From NCBI GenBank assembly GCA_027405735.1, contig JAPEHQ010000004.1, positions 1,116,001 through 1,180,000 on the forward strand: a stretch of DNA of 64,000 nt. Reading direction: 5' to 3'. The DNA comes from Mucor racemosus (lineage: Eukaryota; Mucoromycota; Mucoromycetes; Mucorales; Mucoraceae). Below, one piece after another: positions 26,001 through 38,718 of this stretch; within the stretch, counting starts at the first letter, position 1; the number at the start of each line of letters is the position of its first letter. A program made the translations under genes and the position numbers. Below the pieces are notes generated by a model. The model saw only the letters and a list, made by a program, of their open reading frames with translations. It made no database searches and had not been told where the DNA came from.

Positions 26001-29000
26001 GTGCGTTTGCAATCAATAGTTCCAAAGCTGTGGCACCCTCTGCATATTCTTGCTTTAAACGATAATGATTGGCTTCCGTTGATCGCAAATTCACTTGCTC
26101 TTTCAAAGCGTCGTAACGTACTGTTGCATCTACAGTATCTTCAGGCTTTTGAGCTCGTAACTTTAGCTCTGATAGCTTTGTATTCAGTGCTTGTAATTCA
26201 TCCTGCCATTGAGTGCTAACTGCTTCAGTGATTTGACCAACATCTTGCTGCAATTCGTCCTGTAATTTTTCGCATTGTATATTGTATGCAAGTAGTAAAC
26301 TCATAAATTCTTGATGGCGCAATTCTTGTTGACGTTGATGTTGTACTTTGGCTATATCTCCCTCCAATTGTTGCCATTTCATATCAATATATGCTTGCTT
26401 ATCATGAATACGTTGAGCACTTTGAGCTGTATCATCCACATCATCATCGCCTTGTTGTTGTTGAATAACTGCAATACATTTATTGGCAGCAACCTCTAAA
26501 CCATGAACAGATGCAGTATAATTAGTGGTAGCAGATTGCAATGCATTAATATGAGCAACAGCAGATTTCAAATCTTCAATATTATCATTCAATAATGCAT
26601 GTTTAGCATCAATCCATCCATCAACCACATTTGCTTCAGCAAAATAAGACGCTTCAGCTGCTTTACGACGAGATAATCTCTCTTTTGATTTGAGAATAGA
26701 TTCCAATGTAGATCCCAATTCTGTTAATCGAGATTGACGAGCCTTGAGCATATCTTGCAACCCAGTATTATGACTAGTATCAAGTTCACGAGCACGAGGA
26801 TTATGATCTCTATAATGACGAACTGGGTAGGTCATCGTTTGTTCAATAAGAGCATTTACTTGATTTACATGTTGCTTGTATTCATCCAAATCTTGTGAAG
26901 AAGGCTGTGATAAGGATAACAAAACAGATTTCTTGGATTCCGCTAATGCTTCTACTTGATTGATTTCAGAGACAACTACACACAATGCCTTTTGCTGTTC
27001 AATCACCTTATCTAAAAAGAGATCTTGCTGTTCCAAGCTATGTTTGGTGCTCTCCAAGTTGGCCTTGCGACGGAAAATAGGTTCTGTCTGCTGCCGAATT
27101 ACTTGATTGAGTAGAGCCTCCATGGCTTCAACATGAATTGTTGTCGCTTGATGAAGTTTCTCCACCTTGTCACTCAATTCCAAACCATTGGAATTATTTG
27201 AAGGAGACCAACGAGCATACAACTGGATAAATGATTCAGTAGCTAGCTCTTTATTAGCACATGCTTTCAATTCTTCATCAACACGAGAAGTCCAATCATG
27301 GCGTTCTTGTATCAGTCGAATTTCAGTTAATTGTGCATCCATTGTCTCTTGTAATTTATTCGACAAATTGAGTACATCAGCTTGCTGTGAATCTTCCAGA
27401 ACTGCACCAGTTGCCAATTTGAACGATTGCATTAGTGAACTATAAGCATCTTTGAGATCTCCATGTCCTGATGAGCAGTGCTCTAATGTAAGATGATAAA
27501 CTTGTAATTGCTTAGCAAGTGCATGCAGTGTTTCATCGCCTCCACCTTCACCATCATAAGTTGATATCCACCATGCTTTTTGATTCATCCATTCAAGCAT
27601 TGCTTCTTGTAAACCATTCAATGTTTGAGATTGATGCAACCATAATGTTTGCCATTGAGCACGATCCTCGCACGTTTGTGTATGATTTTTGAAGTCTTTG
27701 ATAGATTGATTCAATGTATTCCACGACTCTTGTAATGCAGCTAAAGGTTTCTCTGTAATATGCAGATCAAGCATGTTGCAATCATCATTTTCCATAGCTG
27801 TGTGTATCTCTGATAATTGCTGCTTTACATTTTCAACATCATTTTGGCAATGATTACATTGAACTTCCAATTCTGACTCAAGCTGCTTTCCTTGATCCAC
27901 TACCTCGTTATTTTGTGATATAGTACCAGATGTTAAATCAAAGCTATAAGATGTGATGGAAGATGTAATGTCTGTAATAGTTGTAGTTGTATGTTGTACT
28001 TGTAAACACCATTGTTGTAAACGTACACGATACATTAAGCCTACATCTAAACGTTGAACCATTTCTGAAAGCGCATTTGATAGAGCTTGTAAATCAGTAT
28101 ATGATTTATACACAGCAGTGGCCACTTCCGTTGAAATCTCATCGTCATTTGTAGAAGGACGTGTAGTACGAGCATCTTCAGGGCACACAGGATATGGGAG
28201 TTGTGAGCCTGATTGCATCCATAATTGAGTTACATTTTGATTAAACTCTTGCACGGCTTCTTTCAAATGATGGTTTTCTCCCATGATCATCACCGAATCA
28301 ATTGCATTTTGAATATCAAGTTTGATTTGTTGTCCTTTAGTTTGCAAATCAGTAACTTTGTGGATGAAATCAGTCAATGCTTCATGTTGATCTAACACTT
28401 GTTGGGCATAATGTATCAAATCATTTATGTTTTGATAGCTTTGACTCAATGTATCTTGACGACGTTGAATATATTCTATTGCCGTTGATAAATCTGTTGC
28501 TGTTTGAGATGATTCTATATCACAAAATATTAATTAACAATGTCGATTATAACAAAATTCAAGCAACTTACCAAAATCTTTTACTAATTCATTATATATA
28601 TCATCTACAGGTTTCAAATATTCTGTATGAAACTCCTGCGTCTTTAAAGCCAAATCTTTGCATTCTTGTTGTACTTGAGATCTCCAGTTATTACCAACAG
28701 TATTGTCACTATCATCGCCATCATCATAATCCATAATAGTTGAAACTCTCCATTGTGCCTTACGAGAAACAAAGTCCCATACCGCAAATGTATTGTTAGA
28801 CAACCACAAAGATGCCTTTGCATGTTGTGTTTCCCAAGATATACGACGACCCAAAATAGCCAACCTTGAGCTATGCAATTGCAAAGCCTCCTCCAATATA
28901 TCCAATTGGTTACTCAAAGTGCCCATTCCATCATGCAATGCAGATACCTGAGTTGAGATCATATTATGTTGAGACGATGATGATTGTTGTACAGTCAAAA

Positions 29001-31341
29001 TATTCTCTTCCAACTTTTTGTATTCATTTTCCTTGATGCCCTTTAGTTTCGTAACTTGACCATCTCTTTCCTTTATCAAGCGACCCAAATCGGTTTCATC
29101 CAGAGCACATTTACCAGCAACAAATACATCTACCTTCGATTTCTCCATTGCCTTTAAACGCTCATCCACCCAACCTCCTAATCTAGCCATTTCATCTTGC
29201 AACTGCTTTGCTCTCTTTTGTAATTGCAAAGCTCTTCTTAGTGCACTTAAACTATGATCCAAAGCCTCACCAAACAAAACCAATGCAGATTTTCGAGATC
29301 CAATGACCATACGAATCATCTCATTTGCATCGTCATTTCCTTGCTGATCAGATGGATGATTTGCTTCAGGATAGGGTACGCGAGCTGCAACGCCTGTAAC
29401 TAATCGCACTGTATTTTCTTGAAATAGCACCACCTTTTCACTCAATTCAGTGGTAGACACTACAGAAACATCTGCAGTAACAATTTCTTGTCTCAAGACC
29501 TCGCCTTCATTTTTAAGTTGATCTGCTTTTGCCAGGAAATCAGTAACTACTAAATATTGCTCTACTACTTGTCTTGCAAAAGATATACGATGAGTTAATT
29601 CCTCAAATCCTTCTTCAATAGCAATTTGTCTAGATTCCAAATGGCTAGGTAATTCAACATGACATGCATCATCTAAATCTTGATATAAATTGACTGTATT
29701 GGTGAATTGACCTTGATCAAAATGAGCTGATTGTTGTTCAAACTGGATAAGTGTATTGATAATACTATTTTTATCTTCCTGTGCATCATCGTCATTTGCC
29801 TTCCATCTAGCCTTTTGATGGACAAATTCCTTGACTTGTTCGGCTACAGATCGAACCCAAGCTACTGTTACATGATATGATTGCTCCCAACCCATACGTA
29901 AAGTCAACATTTGAAGCTCATAAGCATGGCGTCTTAATAAATGCATAAGACGATCCAATGTTGTCAATGTTGTAAAAGTGATTTCAATAGTTGTTGTATC
30001 AGCAGGACTTAGATCTTTTTGTGCAGATGTAAGTTGTTTAACATGAGCTCGTAACCTTGTCATATCTTGAGCATCAAACGCTTCTACTTCCTTTTGTAAA
30101 ACTTCATGCTCTTGATTCCATTCATCAATTTGCTGTGGTGTATAATCATATTCAACCTCTTCCAGAGCATTCAGGGATTGCTTAACCTCCAATACTTGAA
30201 TACGTAGTTCGATCCAACCACGAATACGCTCTGCTTCAACAAACCAAACTCTAACATCATCGACCCAAGACACGATAAGCTGATATTTGTGTAACAATGC
30301 TTGATAATGTTGCTGTTGGCCATCATCCATGTCATAACGAATCATATTATCAATGAGGGTACCCACTTTAGTAGATCTCACTTCTAAATCATGAATACCT
30401 GCATCTGTTGTTGTTGTTTTCAGCATTTTAGCTTGAATAAACTCTAATTCATTGCGTATGTATGCGATAGTAGTAGCAAATTCAATTGTAGGTCTCTGCA
30501 TTTGTGCGGAGAGGGCTGCATGGGTTGCATCGATAGCCGAAATGCGTATAGCAAGATCGGGAGATATATCTGTTTTGTTTGTAATAGATTGTTGAAAGGA
30601 TTGATATTGTGGTTGCATTTGCTGTAAAATTAGTTCAATATCTTCCCAATCTCGGCTTTGAATCGGTTCTATGCGAGGTGAAGGTGATCGCGTAGAAGTT
30701 GAGCTAAGCGATTCTTGCTTTGCCATTTCAGTCCATTGTTGCCATAATTGAGTCAAAGGAATACCAATTGTTAAATCGAAATCTGCAGAATCATTATTAT
30801 CTCGTATATGTAAATCTCTTAGTGTAGCATCATCAGTAACCAAAAGTGCTTTTTGAATGCATGTCAAATAGATTGATATATCATCATCATTATCGTCAAT
30901 ATTATATTTAACATTTAAGCGATCTTCAAATACTTGTAATGCTTTTTTATAACTTGATGAATGATCTTGAAGTTGCTTAGACAAGTTAAGAAATTGATCA
31001 GGAAAATAGCGATGAGCCAGGCACACAATAGGTTTTGCAAGCCAGTCGTTTTTTTCAGTCAGGTCCAGAGGTATTGACATGAGATGAAGATCTACATACA
31101 AGGAGAGCTCTTTCTGTAACCATGCCAGCACGGTAGATGATGAAGATGTTGGAGATGATGATGATGATAATATCATGTCTACTTTGGCAAAAGCTGCAGT
31201 ATAAAGAGTTGTTGTTGTTGTTGTTGTGGTAGTAAAAGTAGAAGATGTTGAGTATAAAACGCGGGGATTAGTTGTAGTTTGCTGTTTATTACTGGCTTTT
31301 AAAATTGCACCACTTCCTTTACTCATTGTAGAGTTCATCAT
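23005..31341 (-). CDS. Giant CH / spectrin-like / GAR-domain cytoskeletal linker
   Basis: Two minus-strand exons, 31341-28572 and 28514-23005, join in frame to give 2,759 residues. After a Ser/Thr-rich start, residues ~71-168 look like a divergent calponin-homology domain (VLAWLQKELSLY, then CLAHRYFPDQFLNL and YKKALQVFEDRLNV). About 2,300 residues follow of long helical, Trp- and Gln-rich repeats resembling spectrin-type coiled coils, broken by an acidic Glu/Asp tract around 24550-24620. Near residues 2560-2620 is a GAS2-related (GAR) domain: VPGEVGRYWFGNL, LKSKMVMVRVGGGW, ELSQFLRDH. The tail is basic and Ser-rich. Known: in animal GAS2 and spectraplakins a CH module binds actin and GAR binds microtubules. 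Inferred role: an actin-microtubule cross-linker in hyphae. The CH call is weaker than the GAR call. Confidence 0.85.
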
Positions 31342-31801
31342 TCAAAAAGATAAAGAGATATTAATAACAAGAAGAAAAAGGGAATTAGTAATAACAATAG
31401 ATCTAAAGGGGGAAAAGAGATAAACTTGGTTCAATCATAAACATCAAGTGCTCAACTCACGAAAAATTGCAGAAAAACAAATAAGCTTGTTAATTTGAAG
31501 GAGCCCATCATAAACTTTGGGCGATGTTTTGCACGTATTTTTAAGGGGTTGCATGTCAGTAAAAAATCACGGCAGCCCTTGGAGACTATTTAAAAAGGGA
31601 AATTAAGCTTGTGTTTGTATACAAGAGATTTATTCTCTCCTTAAAAATTTCAAAGATGAAAATAAACTCCAAAAAATCAGTTTTTTGAGCTTAAAAAATC
31701 AACAATAAAAAAAAGTTATAGATTATTATTCCATGTTTAAAGACATGATAATTTTATTTTTTAAGAAATTAAAAGGATTTTTTTATTATTCAAAAATCAA
31801 T

Positions 31802-32668
31802 TTAGAACTTGGAGAAAGACTTGGCAGCGCTCTTGGCCTTGGAGACCTTGAGAACGTTGAAACGAACAGTCTTGGAGAGAGGACGACATTGACCGATGGT
31901 AACGAGGTCACCACTATAAATAAGGTATAGATTAGTAAAAAGGAATCAAAGGCTTGGTGGAGCCGCTACCTCACCAACTACCTCATCCGTCAAAATAACT
32001 CTTTGCGTAAAAAAAATATATTCTTATACAAAAAGAACAGAAAGTAAAAACTGAAATGTGTTAAATTTCAGCGGGTTTGGCGTAAACCTCTTACACTTTC
32101 ATACCGACTAGAATGCGAAACAGTATATTTCCCAAATCCAGAATTGTATTTTTTTTATCCACAATGGGAAAAAAAAACCGCAAATCATTTGTTTCTTAAC
32201 GAACAAAATAGTGATACAATTGAGCAGCGATGAATAAACATTATAAAATACTTACGCTTCAATAGCAGCGTTCTCGAAAGCAGGAGAAACGTGAGCAGAG
32301 ATGTTCTTGTGACGCTTCTCGTAACGGTTGTACTTGGGAATGTAGTGAAGATAATCACGACGGACAACGAGGGTACGCTTCATCTTGGTAGAGGTGACAA
32401 TACCAGTAAGAATACGACCTTGGATGTTAACCTCACCGACGAAAGGACACTTCTTATCGATGTAAGTACCAGTCTTGGCTTCCTTGGGGGTCTTGAAACC
32501 ATAACCGACTTCCTTGAACCAACGTTGGTTACGCTTCTTGGAGTCCTTGGAGTTTTGGAAAATACCAGCTTGCTTTTGGAAAGCCTTTTCGGTCTGTTAA
32601 AGAAGATATGATTAATATATAAACATTCAACATTTATCATTATATAAAATACATACTTGGTGTTCCAT
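31802..32668 (-). CDS. RPS11: 40S ribosomal protein S11 (uS17)
   Basis: Exons 32668-32657, 32593-32256 and 31913-31802 on the minus strand give 153 residues, like yeast Rps11 (156). The match is near diagnostic: [69 protein letters not shown], and C-terminal [14 protein letters not shown]. It is a primary rRNA-binding protein of the small subunit. The start exon is only four codons, common in ribosomal protein genes. The second intron (31914-32255, 342 nt) is far longer than others here and has non-AT islands; I checked it for a box C/D snoRNA and found no convincing C/D pair. A telomere-like motif lies about 330 bp upstream of the start. Confidence 0.96.
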
Positions 32669-33000
32669 CTTTAATGAAGAATAATTAGAGGAGGAGCAAT
32701 ATCAATCACAAGAGTCTTTCATCTTTTTATACCTTTAAAAATTTTTTCTTGCTTCTACTGTAGTCACATCTAACTTCCATTGGTTGATTTCATATATCAA
32801 AGCCACTATTTCATTCTGAAATCCCAAATCAACAAACATGAATTCCCGATCAACAAGTAAAATTTTTATCTAATATAGTCTATGGAATCATCGAGACGAT
32901 GATTATGTATGTGCTTTTGGTGAAAACAATTGGATTTATTCAAGTAATTTGCTGTTAATTAACCTCATGTCCGATCTGCACTTTTTGAACATTGGATTAT

Positions 33001-33014
33001 CCTAACCCTAACCC
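33001..33014. promoter_or_regulatory. Telobox-like motif upstream of RPS11
   Basis: CCTAACCCTAACCC is two and a third units of the TTAGGG-type telomere repeat, followed by a T run, 333 bp upstream of the RPS11 start codon. Known: telobox motifs bound by Tbf1/Rap1-type factors are found in ribosomal protein promoters of many fungi. Its role here is inferred from position. Confidence 0.5.
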
Positions 33015-35985
33015 TTTTTTTTTTCTTTCGCAAATCTTTGTTCAACATTAAATTAGAGCATTTTTAGTTGCAATATTTATACAAATTCAAACCTGACAAT
33101 CAGAAATTGATTTGAATTCTCGATAATATCATATAAATACACTTTTGTGCAATTGTTACAAATCCAATGCATAAAATAGCACTTTTTGATATAGATTTGC
33201 CTGCTTACAGGGGCATTAGATCCATGATTTCAGTCTATTTTTCTTCTGTTTAAATATCTATGATGTCCTGGAATTGTTTTGTAATTATGTATGTATGTTA
33301 TATCTTGTGTTTAAGCTATATAGAACGTCTAGCTTGAAGGTTATTATGTGCCTGAGAGATGTCAAAAGGAAATCGGAGTTGGGCTTTTGACCCTCCTCTT
33401 ATTTTGATGATGCACATTTAAAAACGAATTTAAATGATAAATTCGATGCATTTTTTTGTAAAAAAGAATAGTAATGTGGTTTGACGGACGTGTAGTTTAG
33501 CTTTAATTGCCTTGAGATATTTATCGCTCAATTTTTACTGTACAAATAACCTTTTAAAATAACCTTTTTGGCAGTTCCAAAATATTCAACCCCCGATTAA
33601 AAATTTTGTTCGAAAAACAGATATGGAACCAAAAAAAGTAAATTTTGTTGGAAACTTTGGCATATTTCAGAATAAATCAACTAGTAAACTTGAAATCGAA
33701 AAATTCATGCCTGTGTAAAAAAAGCTGCTCTATCTGATGGTATAATTAACAAAAATATTTTTGTGCCAAAATCTTCAAGCAAAATCCTTTAACTTGGATT
33801 TTAGTTTTTAGCCCAAATATCAAAAAAATTAATCAAAAAAGTAAAATCTAAAACTATTATAACAAAGAGAAAACTTTTACCATAATTTTGTATCAATATA
33901 TACCTTAGTAAAAAGTCTCAATTTTGAGGTGAAAAATCGAATTTTGTTCAAATTGCAATTTTCCCCTTACCATCGTAAGGGCAAAATCGAGAAAAAATTG
34001 ATGAAAAATTTTTGGCCCAAAAAAACTTCAAAATGTATTAAGATATATCTGATAGCCGAGAGAAATCATCTGGTATGCTTTTGCGCGTCATAAATAGCCT
34101 GTGTCGATAGATATTTACTTTTTCATTTATCGATTTTGTTCATTTTCAATGTATTTAACTACACGTATTGACACAAAGATAGATACAGTGGCTATTTTTC
34201 TTAGCGCGTGCACATGTCTTTTGATTCAGGGCTATCAGAAAAAACATTTTTAGGGTTTTGGGTAAATTTTAAAGCATTTGCATCTAAAAGTTTAAATGAA
34301 AAAACTAATGTATTTTTGCAAGGTTGTAAGCCTTAGTATCCCAAAGTTTATTATTATTATTTTGCATATTTTGGCTTTCCAGCTAAAACAGCCACGATGA
34401 ATACATATTTCTATGTGTTTTCATTCAAAGTGTATTTTAAAATAGGGAAAAAACCGTTCACGAGATTGAGGATTGATAGTGTTTTTTTTTTCGGAACAAT
34501 TTTCCCCACCAATGTTTGGAATGAACATTTCTAATCAAAACGAACACAAAATCCTATTTCTAATTGAATGTATCTGTGTAACATTTGTATGACGCATTAA
34601 TTCGTATGATTATGTTGACTTAATCAGATAATATGAATCAATTGACAATATCTAATATGTATCTTAATGATCAAATCGTATAATAATCAATATTTTTGTG
34701 GGGTTTTCAACCTCTTAAAACATATTCAGCACTCTTGGTTTGATAATTTAGGATACACAACCAACCTTAAATAATGAATCTGGGAAAAACTTTACAAATT
34801 TATCCTTGAATTATGGTATCTTATCAGACTCACTGAACTAAATTGCAACTAAATGGAACGGATATCATATCTTGAGATAACTATATGATACATGTAAATA
34901 AAGATCATTTGTATATATGATTAGCTAAATGTTTTTGAAAATCATGTACGCAGTTATATGTGAATGAGTAGGAAAATGGGCTTCTTTTTAATGGTTTCAT
35001 GCTATCTCATGTATCCAACATCCTCTGTTTTCAAATCCCTCTAATACAATATTCCATGGAACTTTGTGAGACAAGGACAATACTTGAGTTATGTATCTAT
35101 CAACTTATCGATGACTTACATTGGCCACAGTTATAATTAGTTGTGTAACAAATCTTTAAAACAATTCAGAAAATAAATAACAGATTACCTAGAAAAAAAA
35201 ATTGAATGCCAAACACACAAGATTATACAGCTAAACTTTGCAAATTCTAAAAAAGAATCCACGTACAATGTTTGAATCGATCGCACGGTATGAATTGCCT
35301 ATCTCCTATCATTTTTTTCTTACTCGACCTTTAAGTGCAAATTTTCTTGATATGATTCAATTCAAAGATTTCAATGTTTATATATTTTCAAATGTATAAT
35401 CCTACATTTAATATTTTGGATTGCTGAAAAATGGCAGAAGCTTAAGCCATAATATATGCTCTTGTTTCAAAGTGGGCTGCAGCAGCAAATAGAACAGAAT
35501 ACTGTAATTGTCGATAAACAAGAGTAGGGTAAATGCATATCCATGGTATTTCAACTATCCAACCCAATAAATCTCGGAAAGTAAACTATTTAGTGTAACA
35601 GCCGATCACTCGGAACAACTGCATAAAAGTGTTTAATTCCTGGTAATTCACTACCATTTTACTGAGAGGTTTCAAATATGAATTACATTGCAAACGTATG
35701 CTATATGACATTATAAACTTGATACAGAATTGAGTCCATATTAATTTCATTCATTTATAATAAATGTAAAAAAAAAAAAAAAAAGTGAACTTTAAAGAGA
35801 TTAATTCCTGTTCATGTTGGACAAAGAGATAGTCTATATCGTCCTATCTCGACAGCGATAGGAAATTCCATAGACTTGTTATATGTCATCAATTGTCAAA
35901 TTTGATCTTGTTGCCTCTAGAGAAAATTTAACAATTTGCTAAAATAATGGATTGATAAGAAAGAGAAAACTAGATATTTATTTTG

Positions 35986-35993
35986 TATAAATA
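35986..35993 (+). promoter_or_regulatory. TATA box of the amine oxidase gene
   Basis: TATAAATA lies 57 bp upstream of the ATG at 36050, with a C/T-rich stretch between. Strong TATA boxes are typical of regulated, inducible genes, fitting a secreted catabolic enzyme. Confidence 0.6.
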
Positions 35994-36049
35994 GGGGGTG
36001 TTATTGATCACCTTTGCTGTTTCAATACATCTTTATTCTTTCATCAAAT

Positions 36050-38183
36050 ATGAAAACATCCCTCTTTTTATTGGCCACTGCAGCCTTACAAGCTCTTGCA
36101 GCTCCTGCATCTTCTACTGACGCCAAGATTTCTGTTAAAACTACACTTGAAGCTGATTCTTTAACTAATGTTTACCTTGACTATGGTTCTCAAACTATTG
36201 ATGGAACTATTACTTTGTCTTATGGCTCTTGTGAAGATGGCTCAATTGCACATGAAATTGACCAAGTTGACGTTTCTGCTGATTTTCAACCTGAAAAGTT
36301 TGCTTGGCATGTGCCTGCAGATGCTCAATCTGGTTGTGTCTTTGTAAAGGATGCCTCTGGTAGTATCATTGCTCAAAGTGAATCTTATGACATCTCTAAA
36401 AAGTTCTCCAAGCGTGGTCACCCTGAATTATCTGACATGTACTTTGATGCTGTTGACTATCATAAGAACAAGAAAGTTTCTAAACGTGCTCATGCTTCTA
36501 GCAAAAACAAGAGTAAGTAGAAGCAGATAATGCTAAAAATTAAAAACTAACATTTATAACAGAAATTGGTATTGTTGGTGCTGGTATGTCTGGTTTATTC
36601 AGTGGTTATCTCTTGGATCAAGCTGGTTTCCACAACTATGAAATTTTGGAAGCTAATGATAGACTTGGCGGGTAAGCTTACTATTTATTTCTAATCATTA
36701 CCAATAATACTAATCTCTACACCAGTCGTGTTCATACTGCATACTTTGGAAAATCTGGCATTGCCTATCAAGAAATGGGTCCTATGCGTTTCCCTATTGA
36801 ATTTGAATACAAAGGAAAGACTCTTCCTATCACTGATCACCAAATTGTCTTTCAACTGGCTGAGGAATTGAATGCAATCAATGACAAATCTTACAAGATT
36901 GAATTCATCAAATGGTATCAAAGCCGTGCAAAGTAAGTGAAAGTTACACAAATTTCATTTTGTAAATTCCCAACTAAATTACATTTCCTATGTATAGCAA
37001 CTTGTATTACCGTCAGGGTTTCCGTCTTCCAGATGGCAGAATCCCTACTATCGGTGAAGTTCAAGCCAACTCTTCTATTGTACCCAAGAGTGAAGATACT
37101 TCCGCTTTATCTTCTCTTACCAACAATGCTACTGCAGAATTCTATACTGATGAATGGTTTAAATTAATGGGTGCTGATCTTTACGCTGCTCATGAAAAGG
37201 CATTGAATGAAGGTTATGATGATTGGTCTGAATGGGGATGGTTGCACAACAAGATGGGATTAAGCTTAAATGCGACTGATTATGTTACTGGTTTGAGTGC
37301 TGGTCAAATCTGGGAAGACATGTATGATACATTTACCTTTAGTGAGGCTACTAATTGGAGAACTGTTCAAGGTGGTTTGAACCGTATTCCTGAAGCATTT
37401 GGTCCCGTTCTCGGTAAAAAGGTTACCTATGGTATTAGTGTCAGTAAATTGGAATTCGATGGCAAAAAGGTCTCTGTTCAATGGAAGAAATCTCCTTACG
37501 ATACCAAATACAAGTCAAAGGAGTATGATAATGTCATTGTTGCAGCTCCATTCACAATTGTCCGTAATTGGCATCTTCCTAAACTTGATTATACTTTGAG
37601 TCAAGCAATTCAAAACCTTGGTTATAGTCAAGCTTGTAAGGTTGCTCTTGAATTTAAGGAACGTTTCTGGGAGAAATTGGATCGCCCTATTCAAGGTGGT
37701 TGTGATAGCACTGATTTGTTATCAAGCACTATTTGTTATCCTGCTAATAACATTGGTACTAAGGGCCCTGGTGTAGTTTTGGCTAGTTATGCTAGTGGTG
37801 ATAAGGGTCTTCGATTTGCTTCTATGACTGAAGATCAACATGTTTCCCGCATTATTGAAGATTTTACTGAGCTTCATGGTGATTTGGTGAAGAAATACTA
37901 CACTGGTAACTATGATCGTCGTTGTTGGATTTTGGATCCTTTCCAATCTGGATCTTGGGCAAGCGCTGAGCCTGGTCAACATAAGCTTTACATGCCTTCT
38001 TATTTCAAAATGGATAATGGTCTTGTCTTTGTAGGTGAACATACTGATATTAAGCATGCTTGGATTTCCGCTGCTCTTGAATCATCCATCCGTGGTGTTG
38101 TTATGATTTTGGTTGAAAATGGTCATATTGATGAAGCCAAGGCTATTGTCAAGAAATATAATGCTAAATGGATGAAGATCTAA
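36050..38183 (+). CDS. Secreted L-amino-acid-oxidase-like flavin amine oxidase with prodomain
   Basis: Exons 36050-36512, 36563-36671, 36726-36932, 36998-38183 give 654 residues. Residues 1-18 are a signal peptide (MKTSLFLLATAALQALAA). Residues 19-154 form an Asp/Ser-rich prodomain ending in two Kex2-type Lys-Arg sites (121-122, 145-146). The FAD-binding Rossmann motif GIVGAGMSG follows at 157-165, then EANDRLGGR, an amine-oxidase signature GPMRFP, and the C-terminal FAD contact FVGEHTDIKHAWISAALES. Known: fungal and snake-venom L-amino acid oxidases share this fold and produce keto acid, ammonia and H2O2. Exact substrate cannot be read. The start at 36050 is chosen over an in-frame upstream ATG because it opens the signal peptide directly and sits at normal spacing from the TATA box. 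Confidence 0.9.
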
Positions 38184-38197
38184 ACAAACTGCTCTTT

Positions 38198-38230
38198 AAT
38201 AATAATAATAATAATATAATAATAATAATA
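38198..38230. repeat. (AAT)n microsatellite
   Basis: A near-perfect AAT tract with one interruption, in the 3' flank directly after the amine oxidase stop codon. Confidence 0.95.
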
Positions 38231-38718
38231 GATATTTAGTATTTTTTATTTTGATAATAAACACGATACTTTATACAAAGAAATTCATAGTCTAATTTCT
38301 GTTGGATAATCCTTTGATCCCGATACATTTATTCTTCTAAAACTGGAACATTTTAGTAAAACCTGCTTCTTTCACTCTTCTTTCATTTGGTCAATTTTTT
38401 TTTGTACTACTAATACATACAAAAAAAAACGAATTCTTTACAATCACTATCTAGACATCTAATGCTCTTAATTTCGTTTCTTTTAAAAACCTGTAAACCA
38501 ATTCAAAATCCTTTAATACACCAACTACAGAAATCAAATTGCTGGAAATCACAAATATCCAATTACAGGTATGAGATTCAAATTAATAAAAAAAAAAAAA
38601 ATCATGCCATTCCAACGTGTCTTAAAACATCGCCTAAACCCAATAAATCCAAAAATGTTTTGCTTATTATAAATACACTTTGAACTGCACATCTTTTTTC
38701 CTCTTTCTCCCTTTTGTA

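Larger units (their letters stand above)
32669..36049. other. Long noncoding region
   Basis: The RPS11 promoter lies at its left end. The rest (about 3.3 kb) is AT-rich with stops in every frame. A perfect small hairpin, CCTTACCATCGTAAGG, sits at about 33965-33980. A pair of weakly related segments with GATAGATA and GACACA motifs occurs at 34100-34180. A run of about 16 A residues occurs near 35768. No gene or recognisable transposon was seen; it may hold very old repeats. Confidence 0.45.

Noticed and set aside
24616..27445. Several 60-105 codon plus-strand frames
   Set aside because: All are antisense to the giant CH/GAR gene, whose reading frame is continuous over 5.5 kb.
31914..32255. 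Possible snoRNA in the long RPS11 intron
   Set aside because: The intron has less AT-rich islands, but no box C (RTGATGA) and D (CTGA) pair with proper spacing and no clear H/ACA fold could be shown.
32291..32611. 106-codon plus-strand frame across the ribosomal protein gene
   Set aside because: Exactly antisense to the RPS11 coding exon, which matches the known protein closely. A shadow.
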